Positions 38,034 to 46,364 of a stretch of DNA of 58,182 nucleotides are shown here, piece after piece. The stretch covers positions 1 through 58,182 of the forward strand of contig JAHDBU010000001.1 of the NCBI GenBank assembly GCA_020630275.1, given 5' to 3'. The DNA comes from Hellea sp. GTDB taxonomy: Bacteria; Pseudomonadota; Alphaproteobacteria; Caulobacterales; Maricaulaceae. Numbering within the stretch: the first letter of the stretch is position 1; each line of letters starts with the position of its first letter. The notes beneath the pieces were generated by a model. That model was given only the letters and a program-made list of their open reading frames with translations, was not told the origin of the DNA and did no database searches. Made by a program: the position numbers and the translations under genes.

Positions 38034-39217
38034 TCGCCAGTTTCCAAATATGCACGGATATTGCGCGCAGCCTGCCGTATGCGCTGTTCATTCTCAACCA
38101 ATGCAACCCGGACATAACCTTCACCATTACTGCCAAAGCCGACACCGGGAGAAACAGCTGCTCCGGCGTGGATCATCAATTCTTTGGCAAATTCCAATGA
38201 GCTCATATGGGCTTTAGACTCGGGCAAGGGCGCCCACACAAACATTGAAGCATCCGGGCTGGGGATATCCCAGCCGGCCCTCCCAAAAGACTCTACCATG
38301 ACGTCGCGGCGGTTCTTATAAGTTTCGCGGGCCGCAACGACACAATCCTGCGGTCCGTCTAAAGCTGCACAAGCCGCCACCTGTATCGGAGTAAAAGCTC
38401 CGTAATCCAGATAAGACTTTACCCGTGCTAAAGCCGCGATCAGGTGCGGAGCCCCAACGGCAAATCCCATGCGCCACCCCGCCATAGAATAGGTTTTCGA
38501 TAAAGACGTCGTCTCCACCGCCACATCCTTGGCACCGCCGACCTCGAAAATAGACGGAGGCTTTTCGCCGAAATAGATTTCTGAATAGGCCAAGTCAGAA
38601 AGAATTATGATATTATGCTCATGGGCAATTCGTACGATTTCTTCGTAAAAGCTTATTTCCGCTGTATGCCCAGTGGGATTGGAAGGAAAACAGACCACGA
38701 TCGCCATGGGTGGTTTCGTCGCTTTGGCCAGCGCATCTTTTACGCCAGCCAAATATTCGTCCGCCGTAATGGCTGGAATAGGCTGAATTTTTGCGCCCGC
38801 AATCACAAAACCATAAGCATGGAGCGGATAGGACGGATCCGGAGCATAGATTACATCGCCGGGTTCAGTGATGGCTTGAGCCAGATTTGCAAAGCCTTCT
38901 TTGGATCCCATAGTCGCGATAATTTCCGTCTCCGGATCTAGGCTCACACCAAAACGTCGATCATAATATCGCGCACAGGCCTGACGCAGACCATTGATAC
39001 CTCGTGATACGGAATAGCCCGTTGTACGCGGTTTCTGGACTGTCTCGATAAGTTTATCGATGACGTGTTTAGGAGTCGGTTGGTCCGGGTTGCCGAAACC
39101 AAAATCAATGATGTCCTGCCCCTCTTTGCGCAACTGTGCCTTGAGCTTATTGACTTCGGCAAAGACGTATGGGGGGAGCCGCTGAATCCGGTAAAATTCG
39201 GTTTTTTTGCTGAGCAT
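38030..39217 (-). CDS. alaC: Glutamate-pyruvate (alanine-forming) aminotransferase
   Basis: This class I PLP aminotransferase of 395 residues is close to AlaC and annotated LL-diaminopimelate aminotransferases. The start FYRIQRLPPYVFAEVNKLK and FGFGNPDQPTP are diagnostic. The PLP lysine is in TSLSKTYSMAGWRMGF near residue 238, with SNPTGHTAE and SDLAYSEIYF for cofactor contact. The substrate-binding arginine lies in GYVRVALVEN. AlaC produces alanine from pyruvate and glutamate. Its stop overlaps the recJ start. Confidence 0.87.
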   Translation of the reverse strand: MLSKKTEFYRIQRLPPYVFAEVNKLKAQLRKEGQDIIDFGFGNPDQPTPKHVIDKLIETVQKPRTTGYSVSRGINGLRQACARYYDRRFGVSLDPETEIIATMGSKEGFANLAQAITEPGDVIYAPDPSYPLHAYGFVIAGAKIQPIPAITADEYLAGVKDALAKATKPPMAIVVCFPSNPTGHTAEISFYEEIVRIAHEHNIIILSDLAYSEIYFGEKPPSIFEVGGAKDVAVETTSLSKTYSMAGWRMGFAVGAPHLIAALARVKSYLDYGAFTPIQVAACAALDGPQDCVVAARETYKNRRDVMVESFGRAGWDIPSPDASMFVWAPLPESKAHMSSLEFAKELMIHAGAAVSPGVGFGSNGEGYVRVALVENEQRIRQAARNIRAYLETGD

Positions 39218-39235
39218 TGTATAGGCTTTTTGTTT

Positions 39236-39595
39236 TTAATTCTCGACAGGGTCGTCGAGCTTATATTCTTGAACTTTGGCTTTCAGCGCATCGATATTTT
39301 GTTCTATTTCCTGATCAGTCTGACCGTAAACAGCAGCCGGAGCGTTAAATCCGTCTCGCGTTCGAATCATATCCTTGGCGGCACGGTCCCAGTCTGCAGC
39401 CGACCTGACGCCGGTTGGTGAATCAGGCGCATCGCTTGGATTGGGGTACTCCAGCCTGTCGGAACCCTCAATGGCCTCATTAAACGCCGGCAAATCAACC
39501 AGATCAGGCATGCTCACCGTATTGCAAGCCGATAGGAACAATCCTACCAAGAGCACGTAAACGCGCCGAGTCGTTTTTTGTTTTTCAATCCTCAC
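39236..39595 (-). CDS. Small predicted lipoprotein, unknown
   Basis: I do not recognise this protein. A basic start (RIEKQKTTRR) is followed by a hydrophobic stretch and the lipobox FLSAC, then about 95 polar residues rich in Asp, Pro and Ala. The C-terminal half is a likely amphipathic helix (QEIEQNIDALKAKVQEYKL). Both possible starts are GTG (39595 and 39643); the inner one gives a normal lipoprotein signal and 119 residues. It lies between alaC and argC on the same strand. Confidence 0.65.
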   Translation of the reverse strand: MRIEKQKTTRRVYVLLVGLFLSACNTVSMPDLVDLPAFNEAIEGSDRLEYPNPSDAPDSPTGVRSAADWDRAAKDMIRTRDGFNAPAAVYGQTDQEIEQNIDALKAKVQEYKLDDPVEN

Positions 39596-39656
39596 GCTTT
39601 TCTTATGAGAGAAAAAGATGGAGCCGTCACCCGAAAAATTCACAGGCGTAAATAAA

Positions 39657-40688
39657 TTACGGAAAAACCGGCAGGGCCTCTAATCCCAAAGTCTCGCCCC
39701 ATCCTTGGGCAACGTTATAGTTTTGAATGGCTTGGCCAGCGGAGCCTTTGACCAGATTGTCGATGACACCGACCAAGATGACTTGCCCCGGCACGCGATC
39801 TTGAAAAATTCCGAGACCGAAGAGATTGCTGCCGCGCACATGACGGGTTTGGGGGACGCTGTCCATCAGGCGCACAAAAGGCTCGTCTTTGTAGCGCGCT
39901 TGGTAGGTTTTCGTGACTTGGTCGAAGCTCACGCCCTTCGCCAATCGTGCATAGGCGGTGGTAATCATACCCCTATTCATAGGAATAAGATGTGGCGTAA
40001 AACTGACCAATGATTTTTGACCTGATATCCTTGTTAGCATCTGGTCTATTTCTGGCGCATGACGGTGCGTTCCGACCCCATAAGCATGGGCCCCATCAGC
40101 GACTTCCGAATAAATCAAGCCTTCTTTAGCTTTGCGACCGGCCCCGGTCACCCCAGATTTCGCGTCAATGATGATATTGTCCATTTGAAACAGGCCTGCT
40201 TCGATCCCGGGTAAGAGCGACAGCAGGCTGCAGGTCGGGTAGCAACCCGGACAGGCGATAAGGTCGGCACCTTGGAGATCAGCTTTCGCATATTCGGTCA
40301 GACCGTATACAGCCGTTCCCAACAGGTCGATAAAGGCATGGGGACGGCCATAAGTTTGCTCGTAAAGCACCGGATCAGAAAGTCGAAAATCAGCCGAAAG
40401 GTCAACAATCGTTCCGACTTTGTCTTTAATCTGGGCAATGGTTTCCTGACTGGCCCCGTGCGGGAGACAGGCAAAGACAACATCAATTTCTGAAAAATCA
40501 ATATCTTCCCATTTCTGAATCATCATGTCGCCAAAGTTTGGATAAGTGTCCGAGAGTTTTTGTCCGGCGCGGGAATGACCGGATAAGGCCTTGAGTTCTA
40601 GATTTGGATGACCATGAACAAGACGAATAGTTTCCGCACCCGTATATCCGCTGGCTCCTAGTATCGCGACATTGTGTTTGATGGTCAT
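39657..40688 (-). CDS. argC: N-acetyl-gamma-glutamyl-phosphate reductase
   Basis: ArgC reduces N-acetylglutamyl phosphate in arginine synthesis. The 343 residues begin with the NADP-binding GASGYTGAETIRLV, carry the catalytic cysteine in IACPGCYPTC near residue 150, and include KSGVTGAGRKAKEG and HRHAPEIDQ. The length is typical of the long ArgC type. GGGA precedes the ATG. The gene begins only about 13 bases after the hairpin that terminates rplM-rpsI, so expression probably needs read-through. Confidence 0.95.
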   Translation of the reverse strand: MTIKHNVAILGASGYTGAETIRLVHGHPNLELKALSGHSRAGQKLSDTYPNFGDMMIQKWEDIDFSEIDVVFACLPHGASQETIAQIKDKVGTIVDLSADFRLSDPVLYEQTYGRPHAFIDLLGTAVYGLTEYAKADLQGADLIACPGCYPTCSLLSLLPGIEAGLFQMDNIIIDAKSGVTGAGRKAKEGLIYSEVADGAHAYGVGTHRHAPEIDQMLTRISGQKSLVSFTPHLIPMNRGMITTAYARLAKGVSFDQVTKTYQARYKDEPFVRLMDSVPQTRHVRGSNLFGLGIFQDRVPGQVILVGVIDNLVKGSAGQAIQNYNVAQGWGETLGLEALPVFP

Positions 40689-40700
40689 AATTATCCCAAA

Positions 40701-40730
40701 AGAAAAAGGCGCCTCGTCTCCGAAGCGCCT
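40701..40730 (-). terminator. Terminator of the rplM-rpsI operon, abutting argC
   Basis: On the minus strand AGGCGCTTCG / CGAGGCGCCT form a stem with one mismatch and a four-base loop, followed directly by TTTTTCTTTT. The argC Shine-Dalgarno GGGA follows within the next few bases. This makes it a terminator that argC transcripts must pass. Confidence 0.8.
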
Positions 40731-40760
40731 GAAACATAAACGATTTTGTTTGTCGTATTC

Positions 40761-41258
40761 TTAACGCTTGGAGAACTGGAAGCTCTTACGGGCTTTCGCC
40801 TTGCCGTATTTTTTACGCTCAACAACACGCGAGTCGCGGGTGAGGAAGCCAGCGGCTTTCAGGGGGGCGCGTAAAGACGGCTCGTAAAGGTTTAGAGCTT
40901 TGGAGATACCGTGCTTCACGGCACCCGCCTGACCGGACAGTCCGCCGCCTTTTACAGTCGCAATAACGTCATATTGGTCGACACGCTCGGCAACTTCGAA
41001 TGGCTGACGAATAATCAAACGCAGAACCGGACGGGCAAAGTACACTTCCTGATCGCGGCCATTCACGGTGATTTTGCCGGAACCTGGCTTGATCCAGACT
41101 CGGGCAATAGAGTTTTTCCGCTTACCGGTCGCATAAGAACGGCCATGCTCGTCAATCTTGGGCTCCCGTAGGACCACATCTTGGGCCGTCGCAGCCGGAG
41201 CATCGGCTCCGCCTTCCATGACGTTTTTCAGGTCTTCAAGAGTATTAGTCTCGGCCAT
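40761..41258 (-). CDS. rpsI: 30S ribosomal protein S9
   Basis: S9 sits on the head of the small subunit with its C-terminal tail near the P-site tRNA. The 165-residue protein has an alphaproteobacterial N-terminal extension of about 35 residues, then [18 protein letters not shown] and [19 protein letters not shown]. The invariant C-terminus ends in [11 protein letters not shown], close to the canonical RRPQFSKR. The start is three bases after the rplM stop, the normal L13-S9 operon. Confidence 0.97.
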   Translation of the reverse strand: MAETNTLEDLKNVMEGGADAPAATAQDVVLREPKIDEHGRSYATGKRKNSIARVWIKPGSGKITVNGRDQEVYFARPVLRLIIRQPFEVAERVDQYDVIATVKGGGLSGQAGAVKHGISKALNLYEPSLRAPLKAAGFLTRDSRVVERKKYGKAKARKSFQFSKR

Positions 41259-41261
41259 GTT

Positions 41262-41735
41262 TTAGCCCTCTCTTGTGTTTTTAGAGCTCATGGATTTGAA
41301 GTCGATGACTTCAGGCTTTTGAGCTTCGTGTGGATGTTCGGCACCCGCATATACATGCAGATTTGACAGTTGCTTTCGCGCCAGCGGGCTTTCCTTGGGC
41401 AGCATACGCTGAACGGCTTTCTTCATAACACGCTCAGGGAAACGACCGTCGAGAATTTTCCCCGCGGTTGTTTCTTTCAAACCACCGGGATAACCAGTGT
41501 GTTTGTAATACATCTTATCTTTGCGTTTGTTGCCGGTGAAGACAACTTTGTCCGCATTGATAATGACGACCTTGTCACCACAGTCGATGTGCGGTGTATA
41601 GTCAGGTCTGTGCTTGCCACGCAGGCGCATGGCGATAAATGTCGCCAGACGTCCGACGACAACACCTTCCGCATCAATCAAGATCCATTTCCTGTCTTGA
41701 ACGTCCGCGGTCTTTAAAAACTTTGTCGCTTTCAT
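41262..41735 (-). CDS. rplM: 50S ribosomal protein L13
   Basis: L13 is an early assembly protein of the large subunit. The ATG at 41735 with AGAGGT upstream gives 157 residues starting [17 protein letters not shown]. Landmarks are [41 protein letters not shown] and [17 protein letters not shown]. An upstream extension of 15 codons is open but not conserved. rpsI follows within three bases. Confidence 0.97.
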   Translation of the reverse strand: MKATKFLKTADVQDRKWILIDAEGVVVGRLATFIAMRLRGKHRPDYTPHIDCGDKVVIINADKVVFTGNKRKDKMYYKHTGYPGGLKETTAGKILDGRFPERVMKKAVQRMLPKESPLARKQLSNLHVYAGAEHPHEAQKPEVIDFKSMSSKNTREG

Positions 41736-41778
41736 TATAACCTCTATTTCGGGGTTTCCCGTAGATTTAGATGGGCGC

Positions 41779-41805
41779 ACCTAACACAACAAACATGTCT
41801 GTCAA
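41779..41805 (-). promoter_or_regulatory. Candidate promoter of rplM-rpsI
   Basis: On the minus strand a perfect TTGACA (41805-41800) is followed after 15 bases by TTAGGT (41784-41779), about 45 bases before the rplM start. The -35 box is convincing; the -10 box and the spacing are weak, so the exact promoter is uncertain. Confidence 0.45.
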
Positions 41806-41953
41806 TGCTATTTTTCCACACCCCACTTAATTTACCCATAAATAACAATGATTTACACATGCGGTATTATTTTACCTCAACAAACATACAACTTTCTTGA
41901 TTTTAAGCTTGAAATATCTTGACCACTTCAACCAAAACGTTAGAACACGCTTT

Positions 41954-42121
41954 ATGAACACATTAGGTATACTGGGGCTATGTATCTGTGCTGCTACTCT
42001 CCCCTTCGTTGGCGCCTCCTTAAGGCGAAATCCCCCTCCACATCAGAAGACCGATAAGAAAGTTCCCTTTCTTGTTTTTACGATAGGCGCTATTGTCGCG
42101 GTGATAGGTTTTCTTCAATAG
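41954..42121 (+). CDS. Possible small two-span membrane protein
   Basis: I do not recognise this 55-residue open frame. It predicts two hydrophobic helices (LGILGLCICAATLPFVGA and VPFLVFTIGAIVAVIGFL) joined by a basic, proline-containing loop, a believable helical hairpin. The ATG has no good Shine-Dalgarno sequence, and the frame is open upstream to a TTG at 41897. Located between the rplM promoter region and a lipoprotein gene, it could be real or chance. Confidence 0.4.
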   Translation: MNTLGILGLCICAATLPFVGASLRRNPPPHQKTDKKVPFLVFTIGAIVAVIGFLQ

Positions 42122-42189
42122 AAACTCAGTCTGTCAGGCAAAGGCCTTGATGTCTTGCTCATCGCCTTGAACGCGCGTATGGGCGAGGT

Positions 42190-43116
42190 ATGAATATCAG
42201 ATATTTTATGATCCCCGCCCTGACGCTGGCTCTGATTGGATGCAAAGACAAGTCTGAACCCGTTGAAGTCAACATCAATCCGGAACCAGATGTCAAGATC
42301 TCCAGCTCTGTTGACGTTAAGGCCACCTCTCACCTATTTCCCAAAGAGCAGATCATCAAAGCGACGATCGCACCGAAATCGGGAATGCGAGCCTTTTCAA
42401 GCAAAATCCTACTTTTGTCAGACTCGGGAAAACTGTACGCAACAGACACGGCTTTTCCTCAGTTAGAGTTAATCCACGCGGGCCCTATTACCGACATTTC
42501 TGGTTTCTATCTTAGCGATAACATCTCAGGTTTTCTGGCCCAGGAGGCTGAAAACAAGATCAGTGCCTATCTCGATACAGATGCCGGAAAGTTTGATGTG
42601 ATACCTCTTGAAGGCCTACCCTCCGGGGTTGGCTTCTGCGAAGACATGATCAAGCGGCCCGGGCTAATCACTTTATCACTTCCCGACAGCAAAACCACTT
42701 TTAGCCTTTCCTTCAAGGAAGAGAGGTTAACGCTCAGCGCTGTGGAAGACGGACAGGATTGCGGCAAAGCTCGGCAGTTCGCATTGACAAAACAAGAAGG
42801 CGGTACATCATTACTAGCAGAGAAAACCGCTGCACAAATTGCGGAACAGCTTGCCGGCAGCAAAATATACGAGACTTTTATCCTCTCATCTGGCCTGGCC
42901 GTTCAACACGGGCAGACGGCCAAAGGGGTTAAGGTCATCGATGGCTTGAGTATTGATGGTCTTTCGACTTCGCAATGGACCTATTCGACAAGTCAGCCTC
43001 TGGGCAACACGTTCAATGCCGGAGTCACATTAATTCGCGGCGATGACGAAAACCGGATCGTCATGATTGCGAATGATTACCTTGCCCGGACAGTATTTAG
43101 GCCCAACGACAACTAA
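42190..43116 (+). CDS. Predicted lipoprotein, unknown function
   Basis: I do not recognise this 308-residue protein. The signal peptide ends in the lipobox LALIGC, followed by an acidic linker and a domain that looks mainly beta (repeated strands such as KILLLSDSGKLYATD and SGFLAQEAENKISAYLD), perhaps a propeller. Two cysteines (in GFCEDM and DCGKAR) could form a disulfide. A phytase-like or surface propeller domain is possible but not demonstrable here. It converges on ctaA with five bases between stops. Confidence 0.7.
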   Translation: MNIRYFMIPALTLALIGCKDKSEPVEVNINPEPDVKISSSVDVKATSHLFPKEQIIKATIAPKSGMRAFSSKILLLSDSGKLYATDTAFPQLELIHAGPITDISGFYLSDNISGFLAQEAENKISAYLDTDAGKFDVIPLEGLPSGVGFCEDMIKRPGLITLSLPDSKTTFSLSFKEERLTLSAVEDGQDCGKARQFALTKQEGGTSLLAEKTAAQIAEQLAGSKIYETFILSSGLAVQHGQTAKGVKVIDGLSIDGLSTSQWTYSTSQPLGNTFNAGVTLIRGDDENRIVMIANDYLARTVFRPNDN

Positions 43117-43121
43117 CCCAA

Positions 43122-44141
43122 TTAGTACCCTCGTTGGGCACCGCGCCATAAACCCATGGCTGAAATAAAAACAAATATAGCCAAGAATTGATGTGCCAAC
43201 GCTAAATTGAGCGGTACAACTTTGATGAGCGCCCAGACCCCTAATCCAATTTGGGTTATCAACAGGACTGTGAACATAATTGCTTTCGTCCTGATTTTGC
43301 GAATGCTGCGCACCCGCCATAAGAATATAATGGTCAAGAAAAAGAGCAAATAGGCTAGAATACGGTGATTAAATTGTATTGCAGCAATATTTTCGAACAG
43401 GTTTTTCCAAAACGGGCTTAGGTCACCATAGCCTTCCGGGACTATTTTTTTATCCATATAAGGCCAGTCATTATACCGTTTGCCAGCATGAGTACCCGCA
43501 ACAAATGCCCCGGCTACAATCTGTAAATAGACTAAAATACCGATCAATCCGGCATGTTTGGGCGCCGCCGGGGGTTCATTGCGCAGACCCCACCCGTCCC
43601 GATGATCTTTCCACGTCCAATAGAGTAATCCCAGTATTATGAAAGCTACTCCCAGATGAAAGGCCAACATATATTGGCTGACATCCACTCGGTTCTCAAC
43701 CAAGCCGCTTTTAACCATGTACCAACCAACAACCCCTTGCGCGCCGATCAGCAGCCCGATCAATAGAAACCGCGGAAACTTGCCCTTGGGGATTTTACGC
43801 CGAAATAATAGGTATAAGAAAGGCAATGCATAAACCAAACCAATCACCCGTCCATAAAGTCGGTGAAACCACTCCCAGAAGAAAATCCGCTTGAATCCGG
43901 AAAGCTCCATATCGGGATGCTCAGCCTCAAATTCGGGAATTTGCTTGTATTTTTCAAAAGCCTCACGCCAGGCTTCATCTGTCATTGGTGGCAATATACC
44001 TGATACCAGATCCCATTCGGTGATGGACAGGCCTGAATTGGTTAGCCTTGTAACCCCGCCAATAACGATCATGCCAATCACCAGCAAAATTAACGCGCCC
44101 AACCATGCCGAAATACGACGATCAGTAGAAGTGGATACCAC
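43122..44141 (-). CDS. ctaA: Heme A synthase (CtaA/Cox15 type)
   Basis: CtaA oxidises the C8 methyl of heme O to give heme A for cytochrome c oxidase. About eight membrane segments are visible, in two four-helix halves. The heme-ligand histidines appear in EWFHRLYGR, AFHLGVAF, FNHRILAY and LAHQFLAI. The start GGVTRLTNSGLSITEWD is diagnostic of the alphaproteobacterial/mitochondrial Cox15 class. I chose GTG 44141 (339 residues); the frame continues upstream only by reading through tRNA-Pro. The tRNA ends 26 bases before this start on the same strand. Confidence 0.94.
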   Translation of the reverse strand: MVSTSTDRRISAWLGALILLVIGMIVIGGVTRLTNSGLSITEWDLVSGILPPMTDEAWREAFEKYKQIPEFEAEHPDMELSGFKRIFFWEWFHRLYGRVIGLVYALPFLYLLFRRKIPKGKFPRFLLIGLLIGAQGVVGWYMVKSGLVENRVDVSQYMLAFHLGVAFIILGLLYWTWKDHRDGWGLRNEPPAAPKHAGLIGILVYLQIVAGAFVAGTHAGKRYNDWPYMDKKIVPEGYGDLSPFWKNLFENIAAIQFNHRILAYLLFFLTIIFLWRVRSIRKIRTKAIMFTVLLITQIGLGVWALIKVVPLNLALAHQFLAIFVFISAMGLWRGAQRGY

Positions 44142-44167
44142 GCACAAGATCCCAATTATAATTGCAG

Positions 44168-44245
44168 TGGTCGGAGTGATTGGATTTGAACCAACGACCT
44201 CTCGTCCCCCAGACGAGTGCGCTAACCGGACTGCGCCACACTCCG
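44168..44245 (-). tRNA. tRNA-Pro (anticodon GGG)
   Basis: The 78-base minus-strand gene has the acceptor CGGAGTG/CACTCCG, the anticodon stem-loop CTCGTCTGGGGGACGAG with GGG, the T-loop GGTTCAAATCC, and an encoded CCA. The position directly after a MerR-family gene and ihfA is common in alphaproteobacteria. Confidence 0.94.
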
Positions 44246-44265
44246 TGACCACTTGAAGCGCAGGC

Positions 44266-44293
44266 TATATAGCAAGCCTATTACGCATGGCAA
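44266..44293 (-). promoter_or_regulatory. Candidate promoter of tRNA-Pro(GGG)
   Basis: On the minus strand TTGCCA (44293-44288) and TATATA (44271-44266) are 16 bases apart, in the gap between the MerR gene stop and the tRNA. The -10 box ends 20 bases before the tRNA. It could also drive ctaA through the tRNA. Confidence 0.5.
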
Positions 44294-44310
44294 TTGCAAA
44301 GAATCCTGTC

Positions 44311-45003
44311 TTATTGCGGCGGAGTGTCCTGTTTGAATGCCAGCCATTGTCGCTTTAATTCTTTGAGTCGCCCTAACGCACCTTCGAGCTCAGACCGCTC
44401 GGCGTCCGTCAATCCGGTCGGTACTGCCTCAATACTGTGAACTGAAAGTCGCGAACGACGCTCAGAATTGGCCGGCTCGCCCTCACTCGGTTCGTCCAGT
44501 CTAGGAGGTTCTGGTTCGGGAAGGGTCTCGATTTCGACCTCTTCTGGCGAGGTGTCCTCTTCCGGAAAAAAGGACTCGCTTGCGAAATCATGAGGTTGAG
44601 CGTCGGCAAAAGAGGCGGTTGAAACTTCGTCGTCGAGTATCTGGGTTTCATTGTCTTTTGGCGCAGCTTGAATATGATCAGGCACGAGGACAGTATCTTT
44701 CACATCCTTAGGGATCGAAGCCCGGCGGATAGAACGACCTAGTTCCGCTACGCGCGCCGCGCCTTTGACTCGTATGAGTTTTTGTACATCCTTAATCGGA
44801 TGGCGCTCATCATGGAGCAAAATTTTTATCCCCCTGAGGAACTCAATATCTTCAGGTCGGTAAAATCTGCGCCCCCCGCCTCTTTTTATCGGTTTGAATG
44901 ATGGAAATTTGGACTCCCAAAACCGTAGAACATGGGGCTGTAAGTCGAGTTCGTCAGCAGCCTCGCTTATGGTTCGAAATGCACGCGTAGTTTTTGACTG
45001 CAT
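44311..45003 (-). CDS. MerR-family transcriptional regulator
   Basis: The 230-residue protein begins with a MerR-type winged helix: [22 protein letters not shown], then [17 protein letters not shown] and a recognition-helix continuation to residue 80. The remainder is acidic and probably disordered until a C-terminal coiled helix ([19 protein letters not shown]). No cysteine metal site is visible, so a metal sensor is unlikely. It is two bases downstream of ihfA, an arrangement seen across alphaproteobacteria. Its targets are unknown. Confidence 0.88.
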   Translation of the reverse strand: MQSKTTRAFRTISEAADELDLQPHVLRFWESKFPSFKPIKRGGGRRFYRPEDIEFLRGIKILLHDERHPIKDVQKLIRVKGAARVAELGRSIRRASIPKDVKDTVLVPDHIQAAPKDNETQILDDEVSTASFADAQPHDFASESFFPEEDTSPEEVEIETLPEPEPPRLDEPSEGEPANSERRSRLSVHSIEAVPTGLTDAERSELEGALGRLKELKRQWLAFKQDTPPQ

Positions 45004-45005
45004 GC

Positions 45006-45311
45006 TTAGCTCTTGCTCAGTGCCGCATCCACTCGGTCACGCATCATTTGCGAAGGTTTGAATGTCAAAACCCGGCGTGGTGTTATCGGCACCTCTTCAC
45101 CAGTTTTGGGATTTCGACCAATCCGTTCGTTTTTGTCGCGAAGTGTGAATGTTCCGAATCCGGCAAGCTTGACCACTTCACCGCGGATCAGTGCATCAAT
45201 AATCTGATCGATAACCGCCTCCACTAGTGCGGCACTTTCAGTTCTGGATAGACCGATTTCGCGATAAACAGCTTCAGCGAGGTCGGCTCTGGTCACTGTA
45301 TTACGGATCAT
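45006..45311 (-). CDS. ihfA: Integration host factor alpha subunit
   Basis: IhfA pairs with IhfB to bend DNA sharply at specific sites. The 101 residues show the HU/IHF fold, with [17 protein letters not shown] and the DNA-intercalating proline in [12 protein letters not shown] near residue 65. The tail [18 protein letters not shown] is typical of the alpha subunit. An 87-base gap to fabH may hold its promoter. The MerR gene follows after two bases. Confidence 0.95.
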   Translation of the reverse strand: MIRNTVTRADLAEAVYREIGLSRTESAALVEAVIDQIIDALIRGEVVKLAGFGTFTLRDKNERIGRNPKTGEEVPITPRRVLTFKPSQMMRDRVDAALSKS

Positions 45312-45333
45312 TAGATTCCCCTTAACGGCCTAG

Positions 45334-45362
45334 CTATAACGGAAATTATGTATAATATTCAA
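45334..45362 (-). promoter_or_regulatory. Candidate promoter of ihfA
   Basis: On the minus strand TTGAAT (45362-45357) and TTATAG (45339-45334) are 17 bases apart within an AT-rich stretch, about 22 bases before the ihfA start. The elements are moderately close to consensus. Confidence 0.35.
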
Positions 45363-45398
45363 TAGGTAAACAACCATTTTTGAACGATTAACGCCGGA

Positions 45399-46364
45399 TT
45401 AGTAGCGTAAAAGCGAAGCGCCCCAAGTAAATCCACCGCCAAAGGCCTCCAAAAGAGCTAAATCTCCACGCTTTATGCGACCATCGCGAACCGCTGTGTC
45501 AAAGGCTAATGGCACGGACGCTGCGGAAGTATTGGCGTGTTTGGCTACAGTGGAAATTACCTGCTCTGGCTTTAACCCTAATTGCCGTCCAACACCATCT
45601 AGGATCCTTTGATTAGCTTGATGAGGAACCATCCAGTTGACGTCTTTGATATCAATACCGACCTGCCCCACACACGTTTTCATGGCGAGCGCAATATCTT
45701 TGACGGCGTGTCGAAAAACTTGTTTCCCTTCCATACGAACATGACCAACCGTTTGTGTTCTGGACGGCCCTCCATCGACATAGAGCAAATCACAGTGTTG
45801 CCCGTCGGAACGAATGAAACTATTAATCACACCCTGCTCGGTGTTGTCTTCGCGCCCCAGAACCATTGCCCCTGCGCCGTCTCCAAATAGCACACAAGTT
45901 GTGCGGTCTTCCCAATCCAAGATACGCGAAAAGGTTTCGGCACCGATGACCACTACATTTCGATAAGGCCCAGCCTTAATCATAGCATCAGCCACATGGA
46001 CGGCATAAACAAAACCGCTGCAAACAGCCTGGATATCAAATGCTGCACCGCCTCGAAGGCCCAGCTTTTCCTGAATTATGGTTGCAGTCGACGGGAATGT
46101 CAGGTCCGGCGTGGTCGTAGCCACTATAATGAGATCAATATCGTGCGAAGTCAGACCGGCATGACCCAAAGCATTTTTAGCAGCCGCGACACCCAAATCC
46201 GATGTAAACTCACCATCAGCCGCAATATGCCTTTGCTCTATGCCGCTGCGTTCCCGAATCCACGCATCCGACGTGTCCACTATAGACGCCAGTTCGTCAT
46301 TCTTCATTATACGGGCCGGAAGATAACTGCCGACTCCGCGCACCACGGAGCGAATATTTGTCAA
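45399..46364 (-). CDS. fabH: 3-oxoacyl-ACP synthase III
   Basis: FabH condenses acetyl-CoA with malonyl-ACP to start fatty acid synthesis. The 321 residues contain the catalytic cysteine in DIQAVCSGFVYA near 115, the histidine in WMVPHQANQRI near 248, and the asparagine in VAKHANTSAAS near 278. GVGSYLPARIM at the start and LLEAFGGGFTWG at the end are standard. The ATG overlaps the plsX stop by four bases. Confidence 0.96.
   Translation of the reverse strand: MTNIRSVVRGVGSYLPARIMKNDELASIVDTSDAWIRERSGIEQRHIAADGEFTSDLGVAAAKNALGHAGLTSHDIDLIIVATTTPDLTFPSTATIIQEKLGLRGGAAFDIQAVCSGFVYAVHVADAMIKAGPYRNVVVIGAETFSRILDWEDRTTCVLFGDGAGAMVLGREDNTEQGVINSFIRSDGQHCDLLYVDGGPSRTQTVGHVRMEGKQVFRHAVKDIALAMKTCVGQVGIDIKDVNWMVPHQANQRILDGVGRQLGLKPEQVISTVAKHANTSAASVPLAFDTAVRDGRIKRGDLALLEAFGGGFTWGASLLRY

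Noticed and set aside
44142-44252. N-terminal extension of ctaA
   Set aside because: The extra codons are a translation of tRNA-Pro(GGG); the family start fits GTG 44141.
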